This document shows, one piece after another, positions 20,051 through 30,330 of a DNA stretch of 30,330 nt (the stretch's first letter is position 1; every line of letters begins with the position of its first letter). The position numbers and the translations under genes are program-made. The DNA is from Reticulitermes lucifugus (taxonomy: Eukaryota; Arthropoda; Insecta; Blattodea; Rhinotermitidae), in assembly GCA_026260175.1 (NCBI GenBank), contig JAKCWW010001675.1:37081-67410 (forward strand). The letters run 5' to 3'. The notes under the pieces are model-generated. The model ran no database searches. It was given only the letters and a program-made list of their open reading frames with translations, and had not been told where the DNA came from.

Positions 20051-22587
20051 AAAGGTCAAAATATCGGTACGGACAAAGTGGTACAGTTTTCCTACAACTA
20101 TTTGTTTCATCAGAAGGGTGAGATGTCCTGTACATACAATGGGAAGAGTAGAATTAAGAATCAAAGACCCTTCCTTAAATTTCAGTTCATAACTGACTGT
20201 ATAGGAACGAAAAAAATATGTAAGTACCTGTACAATGTCAAACAGACATTGTATGTCGGAACAATAATTTAGAAATATGTTATTTGTTGTCGATATAAAC
20301 GTGCTTCATCTCAGAGCAAACCTTTGTCCCTACTCCATCGCTATGTACAAGCTTACACTTCTATACACAAAACGCTGAAATGACAAAAAATACGCTATGC
20401 AGATTTATGTCTACGTTAGAAACATTTTCTCCAGAATATGAGAGAGAAATGTCGTCAGTAAAATACGATCGACAGGGCAAGTTTGCAGCTGATACATTTA
20501 CATCTGAACCAACAGCATGTATGAACAAATCGAAGAGACTTTACAGAGCAGAAGGTTCTCCATTCAGCGTACATCGTAACCTGAACCTGAATTTTATTGG
20601 TCTTGGCCTGTATCGGCGGTGAATCGACGGGGCTGTCGATAAACGGTACCATCATTTCCTGTGAGACCTGTGGCGGAGAAAGCGACCGAGCAAAGGACCC
20701 GTTCAACTTAACACCCCTTCCTCACACTCATATTCCCTGTGGACATTCACACAAGTCTTCCGCACTGAACAAAGAAATGCACTGAAGGCAAGGGCATTTT
20801 ATTTTTATATGTGTAGATAATCTTCATCTTTAGTGTAGGAACGTAAGTTTGTTCTGTTGAGGAAGTTTGTACATTTACAAACGGAAGAATTAACTTGAAA
20901 TTGTTGAGTACAAATACTTTATTGTGAAGTCGTTTAATTTAACGCATTTATATCCCGAATTCACTTGCTCAAAATTTACTTATAAAAAATAAAAAAAAAT
21001 CAAGATCCAGTAGTTTGTAATCATGCTTCATATTCCGACGGTCAAACTTTTGAACTTACGTCAGGAGATCAGCTACTTTCATGGAGGTTTATCTAATTTT
21101 TGCCAGTGATACCCTGCAAATGCTGAATTTAACACATTTTGCTTCCTCAGATGTTACAATTATCCATTAATAAGCGGCACTAAAGCTGTTCTTAAACAAA
21201 ACATATCGTAAGATGTAGTAACGTTTCAACTGGTCCGGAATACGGTCCAGCGACATGGTAACAAACCTTCAGGTTTCATTAGGCAATATAATTCCATTGC
21301 CAGTTCAGTAAAAACAAAAACTAAAATCCTTCAGTTGAGGGTCAAATAATAACTGGCAAAAACGAAAAATTTCAGTACAGTGTGCAATTCGTCAGTAAGC
21401 ATCTAGAACGAAAACCATTTAATAAGACAAGCAGTGTGATTTTTACATACAAAATGTATTTATAAAAAATAACCTGTCCATGAAATAAATTGGATTTTAA
21501 AGATGTTGAATTCTGAGTTCTTTCTCCGCATCGGAAAGCCAATTACTGTCGCCAGTGCAATTCTGAATCATATATCCGATATCGTACCCACAGAAAGAAA
21601 ATACAAAACTGCTGTCCTTCTTAGACGTGCACTTCCTTGGAACAGCAGAACACAGCAGTGGATCGTATGTGGCCTATCTAGGGAATATGTCGTTCGTAAT
21701 TTCCGTCGAAATAAAATACTTACTTTCGGGTACATTTCGAATTCACAGTGGTTTTGCTGATGGTTTAAGTCTCCTGGGAAGTTACGCCATGTTGATTGAT
21801 AAATACTTACCGGCTTCTTGAAGGATAGTATTATATTCATCCACAAGGCCAGTCACTAAAAGAATACCCTGAACAGGTAGGCACAAGAACCCTTCGAAAT
21901 GTCGAAACTATTCAGCTGGCGACAAGGAATTAACTTCCCAGAAGAACCGAGTCCTCAATAACACTTTTGTGAGAACATTAATTACGAACAGTAACAGTAC
22001 AGTTTACACAAACATATCGCCCTACTTTACGGTCACTGAGCTACCTAGCCGGTGATATCAGCAAGAGGTGTCAACGAACATATATGTTATTACGTATCGG
22101 AAATCAATACAGTAACATGTACAGGGATAGTGAAATTTATGCGGGGGAAACAAAGGAACTTTTGCCGTGTTATGTGAATGGTTCAGAGGCAGGAGAAGAG
22201 AGTGATAAAAGGATGGAAGAGACAGTAAATAAGGGTGGGGAAGGGCCAAATTTGTAAGAAAGCAAGCAATTGTAACACGTGTGTACGGAACTCCATGAAA
22301 TAAAACCGAACAAAGAGACAGACAAATGAAAGAAACGCATTCATGTAAAAATGAAAGTCATAGGGCATAAATACCAATCACAGTGACAGCGCAGTCTGAG
22401 GCCTTCAGTTGCAGATGCCACAGAGTTTAAGGCATCAACCTGAAGCTGATGAAGGAGAAGAATTAATTAACAAATGGAAGATTATAAACAATCATTATCG
22501 TACATTCCACACACAACATTTGAAAGTGTAATTTACTAGCCGCAGATCAAAATGACAGTGCGACATTTCACCTTCCTTTCTTAAAGA
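20051..22587. other. No gene seen; an unrecognised open frame at 21982-22257
   Basis: The plus-strand frame 21982-22257 is open for 91 codons, with an ATG at 22084 and TAA at 22255. The last part is acidic and polar (NGSEAGEESDKRMEE). I recognise no family and see no splice or promoter support. Frames at 20380-20622 and 21503-21760 are likewise unrecognised. Confidence 0.35.
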
Positions 22588-23100
22588 ACTATAATTTTGC
22601 CTGTTTTCTATGGGTGTGAAACTTGGTCTCTCACACAGAGGAAGAAAAATAGCCTGAGAGTGTTCGAGAACAGGGTGGTGAGGAAGACATTTGGGCCTAA
22701 GAGGAACGAGGTAACAGGGAAGTGGAAATAGCTACACAACCAGAAGCTTTACGATCTGTACTCCCCACCAAATATTATTCGGGCAATCAACTCGAAAAAA
22801 TGAGATGGGCAGGGCATGAAGCTCGTTTAGGGGACAGGAGAGGTACATATAGGGTTTTGGTAGGGAAACCCGAGAGAAAGATACCACTTGGAAGACCCAG
22901 ACATAGAAGATAATATTCAAAAGGATATTCAAGAAATGGGATGGAAGCATGGGCTGGATTGATCTGGCTCGGGTTTGGGACAGGTAGCGGGTTCTTTTGA
23001 ATGTGGTAATGAACCTTCGGGTTCCATAAAACGCGGGAAGTTTCTTGACTAGCTGAGGACCTGTTAGTATCTCAAGAAGTAATCTTCTCCATGAATTTAG
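22588..23100 (+). mobile_element. Non-LTR retrotransposon ORF2 C-terminus and 3' UTR (copy 5 of family N)
   Basis: The longest family N copy here. It encodes ILPVFYGCETWSLTQRKK, then LRVFENRVVRKTFGPKRNEV, TGKWK, a stop (TAG in place of Lys or Arg), LHNQKLYDLYSPPNIIRAI, then MRWAGHEARLGDRRG and YRVLVGKPERKIPLGRPRHR. The tail (NIQKDIQEMGW-like, then a LIWL equivalent of INLAQ) follows with further frame breaks. A one-base loss in the A run at about 22795-22800 shifts the frame before MRWAGH. The 3' UTR (ttcttgactagctgaggacc ... cttctccatgaattta) ends near 23100. Pseudogenic. Confidence 0.88.
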
Positions 23101-24659
23101 ATTTTACGTGTCTGCAGTACTTAGATCACGGATAACGCATTCATTAGGGATTTAGCAAGAAACAGGTTTCTTTTACATGAATACACCCACTAAAGAGAAA
23201 TATTTGCAACGATTTGGTCATCCAGCCTTCTCAAGTGACTGATATCCTTCAGGCTGCAGGTGTCAAAGGTTCCAAAATGAAGTGACCGACATTCATACCT
23301 CGTCAAAAAGTAGTGGCCACTACACGACAAAAAACATAAGAAAATACACACAACTCTTGAAGACTTAGGACAAAGGATAACCTCAAGAAAAGAAGCATTC
23401 CTGAAAGTGAAATACTTAAAGTACTTTCAAGAATATGCTGGAGAAGGAACAATCTCGGCAAGTAAAATGCGGCAAAAGAAGCAAAGGAACGATCAGCCAG
23501 CTAACAAAGAAAAAGGAACTAAGGAACTTCAGTTGGAAAATAAAACCGTGAATGAGACAAAGGAATATTCGTGTACATCATTCGTGGATATCAGAGGGAT
23601 TCAGTGTCTCCGACGGGCACTTGAAAACCGTGCTGAACTTCGAGGACTTGCTGATAACTAATTTTGTGATTTCTGCAAATGGATTGTTCGATGGTTAGAA
23701 GAAATGCAACATCGAGGCATCTCATATTATACTTTTGTTCTCTTTACATATTCGCATTAATACTCTTCCTGAATCAGATGGCGTTATATTTATACGTGAA
23801 TACATACAAGTTTTACGTAATGATAAAATCACAATATGGTGAAGCACAGAAGTCCGAGGTTGCAGGAATTTCCCCTGCTCATATTTTAATATGCCTACCA
23901 ACGTTCAGTTGATAAAATCTTTTACGGCACGTGCTCCCATCTAAAATCTTGAGGATTATAACACAAAAAAGTAGTATATTTTATTGTCTGTAGGGAATAC
24001 ATTTTAATCTTTCACCATGAGCACAGTAATCCGACCGATATTACGTCACAACAAGTTCATAAAAGTAACGTTTATATTTAACAGGAAAGAATACGAGAAT
24101 ATAATTCCATGATTATAAACCACAACAATTAACCGTATCATCTACGCTTTGCTTGCAATTAAGGGAGACACATGAAATATCAAGCATCTCTGTCTAATGT
24201 TCCCATTCAAATATAAGTCACACACATTTTTATAAGCTGTGCGGATACGAAATCGTGTAAGCTATAAGTAACAGCAGACTCAAAATTGGAAATGTATATC
24301 GAACCGCCCGTTTCCTTACGGTGTTCAGAAAGAAAAATAATCAGAATTTCCGATGCGTCATCATCGGAAGAATAAAGTCGTAAGGACAAATGAGATCAGG
24401 TCCACGGTAGCAGGTGCTGGGTACGAGTAAAAGACTGCCGTTCCATTTCATCTTTCTCCAAGCCGGGGGCATGAAAACCACTCTCACGAGCGTACTTGTC
24501 GGTGGCTAAATGCAGACTTGAGTGACGACGTTACCAAGAGTTCACTGGCCGTAGAATACAAGCGGTCATCATAAAGAGATATTCATTTCTTTGTCATCCT
24601 ATGGTGGGGTGACACTACCCCTCTGTGGCACTGTGGCCGTTAATGGGCCTATTGTTCGT
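23101..24659. other. No gene seen
   Basis: Frame 23407-23661 is Lys/Glu-rich with no recognisable domain. No repeat was identified. Confidence 0.45.
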
Positions 24660-24856
24660 TCCACGAATAACTGGTGAATGAATACGGAACATTGGTGGGA
24701 CGATAACTGACAGAGGAAAACAAAAGTACTGAGAGAAAACCATCCCCCAGTGTAACTCTATCGACCACAAACCCAAATCGATTACATTGTAATCGAACCT
24801 GGGCCTCCACGGTCTGAAGTCGGCTACCAAACTCCCGAGATATGCAACGGCGAGTA
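24660..24856 (-). mobile_element. tRNA-derived SINE, family B, copy 2 (diverged)
   Basis: On the minus strand it starts near 24856 with catatctcgggagtttggta (head) and aggcccaggttcgattac (B box). Matching body blocks follow: atttgggtttgtgg, acactgggggatggttttct and agtacttttgttttcctctg. Each lines up in order with family B copy 1 at 17.4-17.6 kb. It is more mutated than copy 1, and its 3' tail beyond about 24660 is not recognisable. Confidence 0.7.
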
Positions 24857-26599
24857 ACCAATATTACAAAGCAATAAAGGGGAAACACTTGTGTGTGTGT
24901 GGGGGGTTCTGCTGACAATATATGGAGTTTCCCCCGGAAATGTAATTCCTTTAAAATATGTTAGGTATAAAATTACGACAAAAGAATTTTGTACAGCCGC
25001 GCAAAGAATAACTGCAGTATACGACGCTTTAATCAAGTGTATTTGTTTCAGTAATTCACTCTCTATTCATACACGCACCTGATGAACCACGAGCAATGTC
25101 GTATGACTACCAAGGAAAGCGGAATGCAGGATATGTGCAGAAGAATCCTGTAGCTCAGTAAAGTCGTGGAATAACATGGTGGCAGGTACTGGTCACAGCA
25201 AGTGTTTGTGATGCCGGTCTTCATATCAACTCGAAAATATCGGAGTGCAAAGTGGGGTGATATTAATGCCAGGATGTGTCATTATACCATCTGAGAAGGA
25301 TGTGCATTCATCCAGAAATCCAGGGCTTCCGAGGTTCCACGTATAATCCACAATTTAAGAAATTGTTAGACGAACGCTATAAAATCCCCCAACAAACTTT
25401 ATACTAAAAAAAAAGTCTCGTGTTTGCTTGTAATGAAGAGAGCAGTTAGCTATAGGCCTATGCTTAAAGTGTTAACCTCCCTCCACAACAATTACTAATA
25501 CGTGATTCCTAGTATCCTTAATTGGCCCTCAGTCTTCTCACACTAATACAATAATTGAATCACATTTACTTTCTTGATACGCATTAAATATATTTATGTA
25601 ACAACCTAACTCATTTCATAGGATTTATGGCATAATCATGGCTGAATTCCACATACCTTTCAAATTATATATGACGATAAAAAAAGTACCAGAATCAAAG
25701 CTCAACTTCTGAGCTCGGATTTATAGATGTTTGTAATTCATACATCTATTTAAGACTCTTAATAAATCAACTTGGGCTACTTTGCTGACATTGGAATAAA
25801 CTTTCCGTTTACAAGCACCAGCTTCTCTATTCCTTCCCGTCTCTGCCATCCATATTTATGAGGAATCAGTGAACTATATTAAAGGTAATTTTTAATTGGG
25901 GTTGAAGTTATTTGTTCGTAAACTGTTAATAACGCGTCAATTCTCAGTGAGGTGATGGGATTTCAAGTAAGCGGTAGGGGTTTCATCCTGCGCAGTGTAC
26001 ATCGGTTTCTTTGATTCATCATTTCGCTATCGTGTTGAGAGTAACCAAACTGACTGGGTCTTTTAGCGAGATAATAGCATCAAAACAGACTGCAGTAGCG
26101 ACTCAGTTCGTACAGCTGTTGAAACTTACTAATTAGTTCGAACGTTATCCGGGAGGATCCACACATTTAGAATGTAAGGCCACGCAGGATTAGAGACAAC
26201 AAGTTCTTATTTACGTTTATATTCTATTAGGATATTCGTAGAAAAATGTGAAGTTATGTAATTAAAATGTATAAGGGAATTCGATGATTCCTCACACACA
26301 AACACACACACACACACACAACTAAGTCCCTCTGCTCAACGCGTGCGCGTTATGCATGACTAAAAATGTTGTGTTTATCTTTACTAAATTCATTAAAATT
26401 ATCATTTTAAATATAAAGTACTGCTTTTATTACGCAACATACAAACTTGAAATGGTTGTCAATACCACAAGAGGCAAAACTAAGCATCCTAGACACCAAG
26501 CTCGACGTATACACAAAATAAATGGTAAAACAAAGCATTGCTTGAACAAGGAAAGAAGTAAGGGAAGTTATATGGTAATATATTTATTGTAAACAGTAT
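24857..26599. other. No gene seen; simple repeats
   Basis: Contains gtgtgtgtgt followed by a G run at 24891-24906 and an interrupted CA repeat at 26293-26322. Open frame 26356-26592 is basic near its end and may belong to the retrotransposon that follows. Confidence 0.45.
26293..26322. repeat. CA microsatellite
   Basis: Four CA units, a short AA interruption, then nine CA units at 26303-26320. Confidence 0.9.
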
Positions 26600-26850
26600 T
26601 TCACAGACAACTAGACATTCAGAAAATACCTGAGCATCTGGGAAAAGCACGAAATCAAGGAACTACAGAAAATAGCCATATTGGGCTCTGCACACATACT
26701 GCGGAAAGTACTAATGTAAAGTACAAAACATTCAGCATGGGAAGTAACATTACATGTACCTCAAACTGTAATTACAGAATATCTGCAACACTACACACTC
26801 TAGAAATATGTTTTATCTGGTATATAACAGTAAATACCCAGAATAAAGTG

Positions 26851-26888
<38 letters not shown>
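26600..26888 (+). mobile_element. Non-LTR retrotransposon 3' end, third lineage, with (TAA)12 tail
   Basis: In the frame ending with TAA at 26717-26719 the sequence encodes KYLSIWEKHEIKELQKIAIL and GSAHILRKVLM. This is the C-terminal end of a non-LTR polyprotein lineage in which (K)ELQKIA.LGTAHI.RKVL closes the ORF, as I recall it. About 130 bp of 3' UTR follow and end in ...aataaagtgat and a pure (TAA)12 run at 26853-26888, which fits a retrotransposon that terminates in a short tandem repeat. Upstream of 26600 the coding match fades. Confidence 0.65.
26853..26888 (+). repeat. (TAA)12 microsatellite, likely retrotransposon tail
   Basis: Twelve uninterrupted TAA units directly after the 3' UTR of the element ending here. 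Confidence 0.9.
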
Positions 26889-26890
<2 letters not shown>

Positions 26891-28105
26891 TAAAATGACA
26901 GAGTATGTTACCAGTTTATCATTCACGTTATTGCACGGCATATAAATCAACTGATGTAACACAGACAAGCATAAATCATGTGATAAATGAATAAAGAGGC
27001 ACGCCTTCTTGAGATTATGGCTACCACCCGTCTTGAGAACAGGCTCTCGGAATTACCTTTATCCAGCATGTTCTTTACTTGAATTGGTATGTCCAATACA
27101 TCACATAATGAAGCAGGAATTTAGGTATCTTACTACTATCAATCTACTGCACCCACCACCGTCCTGTCCCTTTCATCTACACTCCTGGATGCAGAGTTTA
27201 CCCGCCCGACGCCCTCCTAGGGCTCCTACCAGAGGAGTCAGGTTAATTATTAAGGTACGTGCGAGAAAATGAAGATGAACAGACGAGTTCAAAGGAATTG
27301 AAGCATACAGTAAATATGTAGGGTCTTAAAGGGCATAGCATTAAAACAGAGGACAAACGTTAATGAAGTGAAGAACACAGGACAAGTTCAGGAAATATTA
27401 CTTTACTTGAAAGACTCTGGTGTGAAGATAATCACAAAGTAGTGACGATTCTGATACTGACGGCAAAAAGCAGATTGCGGTCTTCCAATGTTTGAAGTCG
27501 TGCAGCATTGTGTACACTTAGCGAAGTTTCTAAGGACTACTGACTCAATCTTCAGTGAAAAAGTCACAGCACCACGCTCCTCGTAAACGTCGGCAAGTTC
27601 CTACCTGACTACACGGTAATCACATCCAAGAAGAAAGGAATCTTCGAAGTTACGACGGCGAGAATCTCATATATCATTGCGTCTTATTTAAATTTAGAAG
27701 CTGAAATTCTGCTGGCGACTGTTTCAAAACATGAACATTTTGAAGGGTTTAGCACGGAACGGAATGGTACAAGGCACACAATTTGTACAAGATTAATTAT
27801 TCATGTTATTTAATTGCAATAGATCGTAAGAAACACAAATATGTCAGCAGCTTTTCTTGTGTGTGCTGAGAATATTCTTGCTTGCGACTGAAGGGGAAGG
27901 CATTTGAAGGCAAAACTGTTTAATACAAACGACAGAAATTGTGACTGCCTGACTAAACACGCTTTGCTAATTTCGTAAGAATACGGAAGCTGAGGCAGGA
28001 CTGGCTTCCTCAGTCCACAAGACGGTAACAGGAGTATAACATCGCCAACAGCTAACATCGTGGTCCATTAAACCTTGATGTTAATAACATGTACATCTAT
28101 TTCAG
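26889..28105. other. Intron upstream of the Ig exon; no gene seen
   Basis: Probable intron ending at the acceptor at 28104-28105. An inverted repeat TAACATC (28053-28059) / GATGTTA (28077-28083) lies just upstream of the splice site. Frame 27009-27272 is unrecognised. Confidence 0.55.
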
Positions 28106-28276
28106 TACCTCCTGATATCACGGACGAGGAAACAAGCTCGGACATCACAGTGCAGGAGGGCGAGAACGCTACCCTGGTATGCCATGCTGCTGGCCACCCA
28201 GCTCCACGCATTCTCTGGCGACGTGAAGATGGGGAGAGCCTGATCCTTAAGAAAGGTCTCAGGGACGTTACGAAAG
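28106..28276 (+). CDS. Internal exon: first half of an Ig domain, DIP/lachesin/IgLON-like cell-adhesion protein
   Basis: A 171-nt exon with phase-1 introns at both ends. The acceptor is a pyrimidine-rich ctatttcag ending at 28105 and the donor is AAAG|gtaaga at 28276/28277. A possible branch point, ttaat, lies near 28081. Read in the frame starting at 28108 it gives PPDITDEETSSDI, then a GENATLVC strand-B segment (Cys codon at 28180) and ILWRREDG (Trp codon at 28216). This is the Cys...Trp spacing of an Ig fold. The PPDI..EETSSD and WRREDG motifs are characteristic of the second Ig domain of insect DIP/lachesin-like proteins, which are extracellular, usually membrane-tethered, adhesion molecules of the nervous system. 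NAT inside GENATL is an N-glycosylation sequon. The second half of the domain (D-x-G-x-Y-x-C) must lie in the next exon and was not found before the window end. Family is confident; the exact paralogue is not. Confidence 0.9.
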
Positions 28277-29777
28277 GTAAGAGACTGCATCTCATATGAA
28301 AAGTACGTGAGAAGTGTTCGTCTCTTAATAAATACGCTTACACACATTAGGCCTACGTACGTTGTCATAGGGCTATAAATGGGTGAATAACGTCACAAAA
28401 AGAGTACAACAAATTTTAATATCTGAATCCATACCCTCTTAGAAAATATCGTATAATTACTCTTCATTTTGTTTTCTGTGTACGGTTTTTTACGCAAGCC
28501 AAATACATTACTTGTGTGTAATGATATTACTCTGATAATGTCAATACGCCGAAATATGTAGGGATGTGAACAATAAAATGTCACAAAATAAGTTTACAAT
28601 GCATATACGTGTATAATGGCTCTTTGTTTTCAGCATCAATAAGAACAGCTGACATTTAACTGTACTACGGAACGAAGACTTTCCTAAAATTCAGGCAATT
28701 CATTCTCTCGGCAAGTGTCCTGTTTCTACAGTTCGTGTGACAGTGTGTACTGTATTTAAAACTTCAGAAAAAGTTAATTCGTCTTAAAGCACTGTGCAAT
28801 TTACTTATTGGTACCATACATTTTCTATGCAATTCGAAGCAGGTAGGCTTAACATAACGTTAATTTGCATACCACATTTCACCACTCAACACCCGTCCAT
28901 TAACTTAACGCTTATCTGAGCACAGCAGTGGCATCGGGGAACTGCAAGATCGACAAATATGCAGGCCCAACAGAGGAACGTGTTACCAGGAAACCTAAGT
29001 GCTAATTTAGGGCTACATCAATTTACGTTACTTAACATAATATCCTACTTATTGAATTAATGTTAATTATACTTCAATTACAGGCTTACATCACACAGTA
29101 AAATGTATTTTATTCATTTATTTACTTATTTGTGTTCTATTTTACAATGCTCCTAGTATGAGGGATCATAGAGCATCGACTTTTAGGATGGTAGGTGAAT
29201 GAAAAATTATGTAGTGCCTGCAAGGATACGTTTGAGGCCTAATTGAGAAACTTTCCATGAATTTTACTGGAGAAACTGAGAAAAATCACGAAGAACCTAA
29301 ACCCAGTACCCCGGCCGGTACACAATACACCCCGAGTATATGCCACAAGCTTTATGTCTTAGAACCAACGTGCTCGGTAGTTATTAGAGATGGGCAGCAC
29401 ATTGTTGCATTTTCATATGTATATTCAGTACAGGTTTGTACTAATTAATGAACACCTTCAGAATTTGCACACTCCCTCTAATCTTATTAGTGTTTAATTC
29501 ACAGAGGCTTAAATTGGCGGGATATAGAGCATGCATTAGACAGTAGAAATGGACACAAAAGTGTTGCTGAAGAATATCAGCGAAAGAGTCCGTTTGAAAG
29601 ACCTAGACTCAAATGTGAGGAAAACATTACTACAACTCTTTGAAAAATATACATTTGATACAGATCAATTTGCAGTGGCCCAGGTTATGGCTTCAAGGAC
29701 AACATTCCCGCATGGTGTTAGTTCCGTAACATAGTCACACGGGAATAAGGAAATAATATATATTTTGCCTGTAATAC
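28277..29777. other. Intron downstream of the Ig exon; no gene seen
   Basis: Begins with the gtaaga donor. No second-half Ig exon (a Y-x-C with SNGVPP-like sequence) was found in any plus frame. Frame 29549-29734 (MDTKVLLKNISERVRLKDLD at its start) is open for 61 codons but not recognised. Confidence 0.55.
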
Positions 29778-30330
29778 ATAAAAGAAGAAAGGAAGAACTA
29801 CAGAAGACTGAGGAACGAATTGAAAAGAACCACGGACAACGCCAAGAAGTAATACCTAGAGAGCATATGCGACGAGATCATAGAATTTCAAAGAACAGGA
29901 CGTTATGATCTAATGTACATGAAGACAAAGGAGCTACGTTGGAAAACGTTGGCATCGAGGACTCTCAAGGGAATATAATAATAGATCAGAGACGAGTACT
30001 GCAAATTTGGGAGAATTATATCACAGAGCTCTACAGAGCTAATCGACCAGAACACCTGGAAGTCGAACCTGAAGCTGAAGTAGAAGACCAGAAAGGCCCT
30101 AATATTTTGCAAAGTGAAGTGGAAAAAGCTATCAAGGAGATGAGGGATAAGTAGGCTACAGGAGATGATGATTTACCTGGGGATGTACTCAAATTGTTGG
30201 GAGAAGATGGTCTCAGACTAATGACACAGCTTATCAACAGCATATATATGTAACTGGGGAGTGGCCAAGAGATTTAATTGAAGTTACAATGATTGCCTTA
30301 AAGAAGAAGCCCAAAGCTACAAAATGCAGC
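29778..30330 (+). mobile_element. Non-LTR retrotransposon RT, N-terminal part, broken, runs off right edge
   Basis: The plus strand encodes KNYRRLRNELKRTTDNAKK, then YLESICDEI and YDLMYMKTKEL, then, in another frame, IEDSQGNIIIDQRRVLQIWE, NYITELYRANRPEHLEVE, ILQSEVEKAIKEMRDK and ATGDDDLPGDVLKLLGEDG, then EWPRDLIEVTMIALKKKPKA. This is the linker between the endonuclease and RT domains plus the start of the RT domain (the P-G-D-x-(I/V)-P region). Lesions are a TAA at 29850-29852, a frameshift near 29945-29955, a TAG at 30152-30154 and a small insertion near 30245. The catalytic YxDD box would lie beyond the window. The family resembles that at the left edge (1-285). Confidence 0.85.

Noticed and set aside
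22443..22452. Another CTGATGA word (also near 2089, 13020 and 25079) as further hammerhead cores
   Set aside because: None has a following stem-loop and GAAA at the right distance.
28068..28368. Minus-strand open frames opposite the Ig exon
   Set aside because: They are shadows of the plus-strand exon, which has splice sites and Ig motifs.
1..30330. CRISPR arrays, operons, prophage or bacterial mobile elements
   Set aside because: No regularly spaced repeats and no prokaryotic gene organisation. The coding sequence and repeats are eukaryotic.

Overview
This window looks like intergenic or, more likely, deep intronic DNA from a large, repeat-rich arthropod genome. It has no operons, no bacterial-type gene density and no long open frames. 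The only convincing host coding sequence is one spliced exon at 28106-28276 (+). It encodes the first half of an immunoglobulin domain of the insect DIP/lachesin/IgLON-like cell-adhesion family, with good acceptor and donor sites. No other exon of that gene was found, so most of the window is probably flanking intron. The repeat families (non-LTR reverse transcriptase tails and two tRNA-derived SINE families) match, from memory, sequences common in cockroach (Blattodea, Periplaneta-like) genomes. That assignment is recall and was not checked by a search.

Layout. 1-285: minus-strand reverse-transcriptase (RT) fragment running off the left edge. 1300-1595 and 3075-3830: minus-strand 3' ends of one non-LTR family; the second is split by a plus-strand SINE (3250-3510) and abutted by another SINE piece (3833-3952). 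6190-6350 and 11624-11850: two more copies of that SINE. 7530-7800: GC-rich repeat block. 9732-9975: long inverted repeat with a hammerhead-ribozyme-like core in each arm. 13757-14000, 15715-16170 and 22588-23100: three plus-strand 3' ends of the same non-LTR family; the middle one carries a 143-bp insertion containing a perfect 49-bp-arm palindrome. 17368-17655 and 24660-24856: two copies of a second tRNA-derived SINE (minus strand). 18985-19395: a dispersed repeat with a GACAGACAGA-type tract. 19925-20050: fragment of a different non-LTR lineage. 26600-26888: end of a third lineage with a (TAA)12 tail. 28106-28276: Ig exon. 29778-30330: broken RT fragment running off the right edge.

The parts do not form a pathway. 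Their relationship is nested insertion of mobile elements around one conserved exon. The two observations most worth following up are the hammerhead-like inverted repeat near 9.8 kb and the palindromic insertion near 15.9 kb, whose removal together with one copy of an 11-bp direct repeat restores the host element's reading frame.
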